From contig WTPW01000692.1 of assembly GCA_009809945.1 (NCBI GenBank), forward strand, positions 157,532-221,531: 64,000 nt of DNA. Direction: 5' to 3'. A program made the translations under genes and the position numbers. Positions 56,620 through 64,000 of this stretch are shown here, piece after piece. This stretch comes from Gigaspora margarita. Lineage: Eukaryota > Glomeromycota > Glomeromycetes > Diversisporales > Gigasporaceae. Under the pieces are notes generated by a model. That model was not told the origin of the DNA and did not search any database. It saw only the letters and a program-made list of their open reading frames with translations. Each line of letters starts with the position of its first letter. Position 1 is the stretch's first letter.

Positions 56620-59216
56620 TAGTGATTGTACTCAGCCAAAAAAATATTACTCGGTTAACCGGCAAGTAAACCTCTAGGTTACTCAGGTAAATCGACAGAT
56701 ATACCCGAGTATAAAATTTTACCCGTTCTACCCGAGTAAGCTATCAGATAGAGTACCTCACATGTTTGTATAACATCTGAAACAACTAATATTTTATACA
56801 ACTTCATTAAACTCTACTAACGAGAACCCGTTAGTATCCATTTACGGACTTCCCACATATAAAAATTTTAGCAGATAATAGGACAAATTTCTCACGCAAA
56901 TTCATCTGGTAATTATAAACTAATTAAAGTTTGCTGCTGGCTTTTTCTTTTAACCTTTTTACCATTTTGTAAAAGGGTTAACAAACCTCGCATTTACGTT
57001 GAGTTGAGAGTGAATTGCTTTTGCTATGGTTGGTATATTCAAATTTAATAATAATAGTTTTTTATATTATTTAAATGGTATTTTGCTTTAGTTCTATATA
57101 GGCAAGGGAGGTTTTATTCAAAAAAAATCAGATGGATAAATTGTTAGAACATTTAAGGAATTAAATGATTTATTTATAATAATAAGATTGAGGAAGTTAA
57201 GAATTAAATTTTAGCACAGGGTACTTTTGCTTTAGTTACTTATTTTTTTTTAAAAAAAAAAAAGCTAATGTGTAAGTAAATATTTTGGTCAAGAACTTAT
57301 TTTTTATATATTTATTTTGACATAATTTATTAGTATTTACTAATAATATTTATTTAACTTTTCTTTTGAGCTAATTAACAAATCGTTTAGTTAGTTGTGA
57401 TACAGATCTTTGTATTTCCGTAATGAATTAGCAAATATTAACAAAGATAAAAGTAACATTAAATCGATTAAAACACGTTTCTATTCAACATTTTAAAATA
57501 AATTATCAGTTAAATTATATATTATAATTTAAACCTTTATTTTAAAGAAACATTCTTACGGATTCACCAAGATAATGGTTATTTAGTTTATTTATTATGT
57601 GTATGTGAAAATTAATTTTTAAATTACTAAACTTACTAATTTAATAGATATATCTACGGATGAGTGGTCTTGTTAGAAAAAGATCAAGACTCATCATTTA
57701 TTTTTGAACTCATTCTTGTTGCTTCCGAATTTCATCTTGATGAATTGGCCAAGCACCTCAAAATGAAATTAATCAAAGAAAATGCACACTGGCTCCATTT
57801 AAATTTTGCCCATATTTATCATAAGAGTTTCCAAAATAAAAAACTTAAAGAATTACAAAAATGGAGCAATGATATTTTGGCAAAGTATCCAGATAAAATT
57901 TTTGAGTCAGAAAATTTTATCTCACTTCCAGAAAATGCACTAATTTTACTAATTAAGCGAGATGGTTTACAAATGGATGAAAGGAAAATTTGGAATCATG
58001 TTATCAGATGGGGAATTGCTCAAAGTACAAATTTACTGACTGATTCTAAAGATTTGTCACATGAAGACTTTTTAACCTTAAGAACTACTTTACAGAATTG
58101 TTTGCCTCTTATCCGTTATTTCCAAATATCAGATGAAGACGTTTTAACAAAGTAAAACCATCTAAAAATATTTTTGAAGAAAATCTTTGGGATGATCTAT
58201 TCCAAAAATCTGTTGTTCCAAATAGACAAACATTATCAACAATTCTTCCACTTCATAAAATTTTACACCAACATTACTATCTAGAGTAATTGAACTATTT
58301 TCTTCAACAGTTATCAATGAAGCTCATGAATTACATCATACTAGTTAACTGGAAGCATTTTTATTATGAAATCTAAATTAATCAGAAAGCATTTAATAAC
58401 TCTAGATTTTTAGCCTATTGCTTAATCTTGTATTTCTTTTAAAATAATAATAAAAAAATTATTCTTCTACAATCTATGAACTTGTGCATATTTTATTCTA
58501 GTTGTTTATATTACAAATATCTCACAGTGTACTAGAAAAATTATATTGATGATATATATCAAGTAATAAGTTATGATTCATAAAAGCCTAGTGTCTGATG
58601 ATACTTATTACTTACAATTAGTGCTCTGAAACCGTTGTCTGGGTAGTGATCAGGTTGGCCCATACTTGACCAGAGCAAAACCCGGGTTTTATTAGTTAAT
58701 CAAATCATCAAAATTTTATAATATCCAACACTAACGCTAATAAAAATATTTATACCATTCTTTAGTATCTTATAATTTACATGAATTTATGTTATTACTA
58801 ATGCTTTAAGATGACTGATTATATTTGTTATACAGTATTAAATGATACGTTATTCCCACCACGAATTTAGACACATGCATGAACGAATAATATTGGTTTA
58901 AAAACTACTTCTTTTAACATCAATTAAGTCAGCTCCCTTTAGAAATCGTTGATAAAAAATTTTATATGTAAAATTATTAAATAAGGTTGAATCCGGGCTA
59001 TACTTACAATTCATTATTTGAATATCTGATTACCTGGGTATATTTACCTGGGTGAATCTACCCGAGTATTACTCGGGTGAAGCTACTTGGGTATTGCTCA
59101 GGTGAATCTACCCAAGTATTACTTGGATGAATATACCTGAGTAATTCTAGTCATTATCCGGTTAATCAGTTAACCATAGGTAACTCAGATAATGCCCGAT
59201 TTGAGTACAATTTCTA
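56620..59216. mobile_element. hAT-type element, 2.6 kb, carrying a captured host gene fragment
   Basis: Starts TAGTGATTGTACTCAGC and ends GAGTACAATTTCTA. It is flanked by GGTCAAAC (56612-56619) and GGTTAAAC (59217-59224), seven of eight matching. Subterminal regions have clustered TACCCGAGTA / TACTCGGGT words at both ends (56680-56750 and 59030-59140), a pattern common for hAT transposase-binding sites. There is no transposase. Inside is a BTB-BACK gene fragment (57643-58352). The LINE-B frame resumes beyond it near KAVHFLGVWI-like sequence. Confidence 0.82.
57643..58352 (+). pseudogene. Captured BTB-BACK domain gene fragment
   Basis: After an intron-like acceptor (TTTAATAG at 57642) the frame reads YIYG, a TGA where the family has Gly, then VVLLEKDQDSSFIFELILVA (in part). 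The BACK domain follows: NFAHIYHKSFQNKKLKELQK, PDKIFESENFISLPENALIL, LQMDERKIWNHVIRWGIAQS, and LQNCLPLIRYFQISDEDVLT. A stop at 58153 is a frameshift: in the next frame KPSKNIFEENLWDDLFQK continues, and a further shift gives PTLLSRVIELFSSTVINEAH. In Rhizophagus this BTB-BACK-(Kelch or TLDc) family has very many members that act as presumed substrate adaptors for Cul3 ligases. The BTB exon is not recognisable upstream. The open part is 57664-58155, 163 codons. It is probably not functional. Confidence 0.8.
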
Positions 59217-59224
59217 GGTTAAAC

Positions 59225-59883
59225 AATAGAAGCAGAGAAGGCAGTTCATTTTCTTGGGGTTTGGATTATAGTGAAAGACATTTATAAGCAGTATATAAAC
59301 AAACTTAAGAAAGAAACATTTATATTTATAAGCCTGGTTAAAAATAAACAGATTTCGATAGGGCAAATGAAATATCTAAATAACAAGGTACTACTACCAT
59401 GCTTAGAGCATAAAGTGCTAATTTGTCTCCTAAACAAAAGAAAATGTGACAAAATTCATTAACCAGTTTTTAAATTAGCCAAGTGAAAAGCAGAAATCGC
59501 ATTAATAGTGTCTAATAGTATAACAAATCATAAAGAACTCCTGGGTATCAAAGGCCTATAGCAAAAACACACAGAACAAATAGTAGCTAAATGGTTAATT
59601 AGAATTAATGATCTAGGGGTACTAGGCCAATTGACAAGGTTGAGATTTAAAAAGGTGCAACTGGAAATATGTAGTTCAAAACCGATATGAGCACTTGACC
59701 AGAATTAGCTAGAAATTACGAAGTTCAAATATAATCTTAATGCACGAATCTTGAAATTGGCAAAGGAGTTGGACATAGAAGTGAGATCAGAGTATGACTA
59801 TAATAAATGGTAGCTCTTCCAGCAATCTGAAAAAAAAGCAAAAACGATTATAGAGGTACTGCTAGAACATAATAGAACAAAAA
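59225..59883 (+). pseudogene. LINE-B reverse transcriptase, second part
   Basis: The frame reads SIGQMKYLNNKVLLPCLEHK then LICLLNKRKCDKIHQPVFKL and AEIALIVSNSITNHKELLGI. These are the conserved C-terminal RT/connection blocks of this LINE type. Frame and order continue from 56611. Cut at 59884 by a family G element. Confidence 0.7.
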
Positions 59884-62293
59884 CATCAGCAAAATAAATA
59901 TACGAAATCTTTCGAAAGAAATTGCATGCCAAAATCTTTCGAAAGAATTGCGATTGATGCGAAATCTTTCAAAGGAATCGCAATCTTTTGAAAGATTTCG
60001 GTATGCATTTCTTTCGAAAAATTTTGAAAGAAATTTTGAAATATTTCGAAATATTGCAAAATAGGACAAATAAAAACAATGCAACCCTGTACCTAATTTG
60101 TACCTAATTATCACCTCCGGGGATGCAGGAGGTAATTTTTGTATATTATTACAATATTTCGCAATATTTCGCAAAATTTCAAAAATTTTTAAAAATAATA
60201 AATAAACGATATACATATTCACATAATTACGCTTTTGTAAATTTTTGATCGTTTTCACAGATTTTCGCATTGTTTCGCATTTTAATATAAAATTTTATAT
60301 TTTTTTATTTATTATTATATATTATATATTTTAAATTTATTTTAAATTAAATATACATTTTTATTCAATATTACATATTTTATTATATATTATTATATAT
60401 ATATTAACAAAAAAAAATGAAAAAAACGATGAAAAAAATAAACCCAAAAAAAAATAAAAAAAACAAAACTGAAACAAAAAAAAACAGTATTTAAAATACT
60501 TGCGCACTTCTTCGCATATAATCCCATAAAAAACTAGCCCTACACACTTATTTTCGCTCACCCCAGTTAGCTATTATTTTACTTCTTTGTTTTAACTATC
60601 GTTTTGTTTCAGCTATTCTTTTGTTTTCGCTATCATCTTCGTTTTGCTCTTCTTTTTAAATACTTCCTAAAAACAGTAGAGAAATGAAAAAATAAAAAAA
60701 AACCCTACTTCTCAAAAGTGTTGGTATTTTCAGAAAAATCCAGTTTGTTCTTGCAAAGTGCCAGAGAAGTTAGAGTTGGTGTTCTTGTAAAGTACCAGAA
60801 AAGTCAGATCGTTTTCTTGCAAAGTTCCAAAGAAAGTCAGGAATAAATAAAAAAAAATTAAAAAAATAAGTAAAAAAAAAGAAAAACAACCAAAAAACAA
60901 AAATGTTAGCAAACTAAATAAAAAAAACGAAGACCCAAATCTCTATTTCCCTAAAGTAAGAGTTCGTTTCTTGCAATTTAAAAATTGTTGAAGGTTTTTG
61001 AAATGTGCCGGAATAAATAAAAAAATAAAAATTAAAGAAATAAGTAAAAAGAAAACAAACAAAAAAACAGAATATAAGCAAACTGAATAAAAAAATAAAA
61101 CCTAAATCTCCATTTCTCTAATGTAAAGAGGCATTCTTGAAAATTTACAAATTGCTAGAGAAGTTTCAAAAAGCTGCGCAAAGTGGCGAAAAGTCATTGG
61201 ATTTCTTGTAAAGTGCCAGAGAATTTAGGGTTGGTGTTTTTGTAAAGTATAGAAATAAAATAAAAAAAATTAAAAAATAATAAATAAAAAAAAAAAATGA
61301 AAGAACAAAACGAAACTAAACGAAACAAACCGAAACCAAAAAAAATAAACTGAAAATGAAAAAACAATGTAAAAGTAATAAAAGATCTAAATTATAAAAA
61401 AAAAAGATCTAATCTGATCTTGTACTACAATCATCAAAACATTTTGAAACATTTCGAAAATATTAGTCAAACGCGTTCTTGGTATAATCCAGGGTACAGA
61501 TCTACTGATCCAGCTTGATTTTCCAGTCTAAAATATTTCGAAAGAATTCGAAATATTAAAAAAATAAAGAAAAAAAAGAAAGAGAAAAAGAAAAGAAAAG
61601 AAAGAAAAGGAGAGAGAAAAAAAAGGGAGAGAAAAAAAAAAGAAAAAGAAGAAAAAAAGAAAAAGGAGAAAAAAAGAAAAAGGAGAAAAAAAAGGGAGAG
61701 AGAGATAAAAATAGTGCAAAACGCTTTTTTTTTTTTTTTTTTNNNNNNNNNNNNNNNNNNNNNNNNNNNNNNNNNNNNNNNNNNNNNNNNNNNNNNNNNN
61801 NNNNNNNNNNNNNNNNNNNNNNNNNNNTTTTTTTTTTTTACTCGGTAATTCAAAACACTATGTAATTGTTAAAGCGAAAGAAAAAAAAACAATGTAAAAC
61901 TATATAGAAGATCTAATTTATAAACAAAGATCTGTTCTGATCTTGTAATACAGAATTTGTAGATTAATTTCGATACATAATACAAAATTTTGAACTATTT
62001 CAAAAATATAGTCCAATACGTCCTTGGCATGACCCAGGTTACATATCCTAATCCAGCTGATTCAGCTGATCCAGCCAGTTTTGAATTATTTCGATTACAA
62101 AATATTTCAAACAATATTTCAAATCCACTTTCGAAATATTTCAAAACTATTTTCGAAATATTTCGAAAGCTGAAATATTTCGAAATATATTTCAAAATAT
62201 TTCGAAATATATTGCGATATATGAAATCTTTCGAAAGATTTTGCAGTAATGCAAGATCTTTTGAAAAATTTCGGTACTATAAATTTGCTGATG
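59884..62293 (-). mobile_element. Family G AT-rich element, full length, in LINE-B
   Basis: Starts CATCAGCAAAATAAATATAC and ends ATAAATTTGCTGATG, with AAA on both sides (possible 3-base TSD). In order: palindromic GAAATCTTTCGAAAGATTTC-type repeats, CACCTCCGGGGATGC (60113), A-rich blocks, the minisatellite CTTGCAAAGTGCCAGA (60720-61240), the core TTGGTATAATCCAGGGTACA (61477), an A/G-rich stretch, the N gap, a second core (TTGGCATGACCCAGGTTACA near 62024), and CGAAATATTTCGAAA repeats. No ORF. The duplicated core on both sides of the gap may be an assembly effect or a true internal duplication. Confidence 0.7.
61743..61827. other. Assembly gap (Ns) in the family G element
   Basis: A run of 85 Ns between T runs, following a long A/G-rich tract (61556-61710). 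The true length of the element is therefore uncertain. Confidence 0.95.
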
Positions 62294-64000
62294 AAACTGG
62301 GAAAAACTTAGAAAAAAAGATGTATGTACATAAACCAGCTACTAGACCCAAAAGGGGATAAACTATTAACCTGGCAACAAATCAAGAAACTGTCCAATCA
62401 AAAATCAAGTAGAAAAAAAGCAACTTGGTTTCAAGAAATAGAAACATCATTTTGGCAAATACCCATATATGAAAGGTAAAAAAGAAGTTTAAGATTTAGG
62501 GATGGAATGTTCTAGCCCTGATGTCAAAATGTAAGCCAATTTCAAAGAAGAGAAGCAAATGAGAATGGGTAATAGTAGAAAAAATAAAGAAAACCAGCCA
62601 ACTATTGGCTAAGTAGTGACAAAGAAAGCACATTTTACGGACATTGTTTGCTATGAGAGTAATAGTAAAGGCAAGAGTCAGGCAGGAGAGAGAAGCTCTA
62701 ATAGGGTGCTCCAAGAAAAGTCAAGTAATGGAGTTAAAAGAACATGAACAGAAAACTATAGATATATTATCATGGGTAAAATATGCAAAGGGAGAAATGA
62801 ATCTGGAGTTGGAACCAGATCACTTTATAAATAGAAGTGAGGAAAGTAGTATCTTGTTAGAAAAAGTTAGAAGTTTGCAGGACAAAAAGAAGGAGATAAG
62901 AGTAGTAATCGAAGAGCCAAGTTTAGAGCTAATAGATCGAATAGTAAAAGAGCAAGAGAAGAGACAGGAACTAAAGGAAGCACTAGTTAGAAACTGAGAA
63001 GAAGGTACTTTGTGGTTTTATACAGATGGATCATGTAAAGTATTAGATAATAGAAAAGTATTAGAATATAGAATTGTACAAATAGATAAAAAGAGAAATG
63101 TTGTGAGAGATACCAAAAGAAGAATTCAGAACTAGATTTCATCCACACACCTGGAGCTAATGGCAATCTTAGAAGCTCTTCTAATGGCACCACCTAAAAG
63201 TAGAGTCGTTATTAGGTCAGATAGTAGTATAGCGATAATTTTAGTTAAAAAGATTCTTGGTGAGTCCAGAATACAAGAGTGAATGAAAATAAATAACCCT
63301 ATGATATTAAGTGCGATAAAAGTAGTAGTACAGAGCAAAATGGTAAACGTAGTACTTGAAAAAGTGAAAGCTTATTCAGAAGACAAACAAAATGAAAAAG
63401 CAGATCGAATAGCAAAAGAAGGAGGTAAAGCAAATGTTCTGATAAGAGTTAAACGGGTTATGACTAAAAGTATGGTTTCTGACCAGTATGGAAAGAGATA
63501 GAGATAGAATGCTCTCTGAGAGAATTTATAAAGCAGCTACTAATGACGGCTACTAGAGCAAAGTGGACATTCAACCAAGAAGCTCATTATGAGATCTACC
63601 AGAAGCGAGTGACCAAAAGAACTGAAAACACTTCTTAGCCTTATAAAAAGGCATAGTAAACTTTAGAGCGAGAGTAGAAAAGAAAATAGTACATGGAGTT
63701 TTCGTATAAAGTGTATTAATAAGCTATTGCCGATACTGACAAGGTGACAAATACATAACCCAGGGTTGTACCAAAACATTCAATATAGAAAATGCAAGAA
63801 AGAAAAAGAATTCTTCGAGCATCTATTCACATGCCTATATGATAAAGAGGCTTGGGCTAATAAGGAAGAAGAAATTCTTGATAGTATAAAGGAAGAATTA
63901 AGGCAGAAGGAAAAGATAGACTTAGGTTCTAATTGGCTTAGAGAAGTCTTCATATACAAAAATAAGGAAGAATATTAAAATCAGCATATTGAGTGGTCAA
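62294..64000 (+). pseudogene. LINE-B C-terminal part: RNase H and CCHC-like tail
   Basis: RNase H blocks are TLWFYTDGSCKVLDNR (near 63010), HLELMAILEALLMAPP (63145-63190), VVIRSDSSIAIILVKK (63208), and KVKAYSEDKQNEKADRIAKE (63364-63420), giving D, E, D and the final N-E-AD block. The usual His of the last block is Tyr here (AYSED). At 63787-63830 CRKC-like zinc ligands read KCKKEKEFFEHLFTCLYD. The element runs off the window, so its 3' tail is not seen. Frame changes and TGA/TAG codons show it is dead. Confidence 0.75.

Overview
The window looks like nuclear DNA of an arbuscular mycorrhizal fungus (Glomeromycotina, most like Rhizophagus irregularis). The evidence is extreme AT richness, short GT-AG introns, a BTB-BACK gene fragment of the type hugely expanded in that lineage, and LINE, MULE, Ngaro/DIRS-like, Tc1, hAT and PIF/Harbinger sequences packed inside one another. 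The species is inferred from family resemblance, not from a search.

Layout. 1-2.6 kb: one tyrosine-rich repeat-protein locus split over two frames, plus two inverted-repeat elements. 3.1-8.8 kb: a tRNA-headed SINE-like retroposon, a foldback element carrying nested MITEs, and two head-to-head copies of a large AT-rich non-coding element ('family G'). 8.8-18 kb: retroelement debris and a dead LINE (RT, RNase H, CCHC tail) interrupted by a second SINE-like copy with a clear target-site duplication (TSD) and by another family G copy. 19.2-25.1 kb is the only ordinary gene island: a NUR1/Mug154-like nuclear rim protein (7 exons, +), an MTG1-type circularly permuted GTPase (8 exons, +, with a candidate AT-AC U12-type intron), and a GDT1/TMEM165-type transporter (3 exons, -). 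25-31 kb: mostly non-coding, with dispersed repeats, nested MITEs and a two-exon unidentified pseudogene. 31.6-45.1 kb: one minus-strand Ngaro/DIRS-like retrotransposon (gag-like, RT, RNase H, tyrosine recombinase) cut up by at least six later insertions, the largest being a 4.4 kb Mutator-like element with its own dead transposase gene. 45-51 kb: a hAT MITE, a complete but dead Tc1/mariner element, and large palindromes. 51.2-64 kb: a second dead LINE, running off the window, interrupted by a PIF-like foldback, a 2.6 kb hAT-type element carrying a captured BTB-BACK fragment, and a full-length family G copy.

Only the three island genes look functional: NUR1 is expected at the nuclear envelope, MTG1 in mitochondrial ribosome assembly, and GDT1 in Golgi or secretory Mn/Ca homeostasis. 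They are unrelated in function and form no operon-like unit. Almost all remaining sequence is transposon-derived. Where target-site duplications could be read, the insertion order can be worked out, and removing an insertion by eye often restores the interrupted reading frame. Two runs of Ns (24264-24317 and 61743-61827) are assembly gaps.
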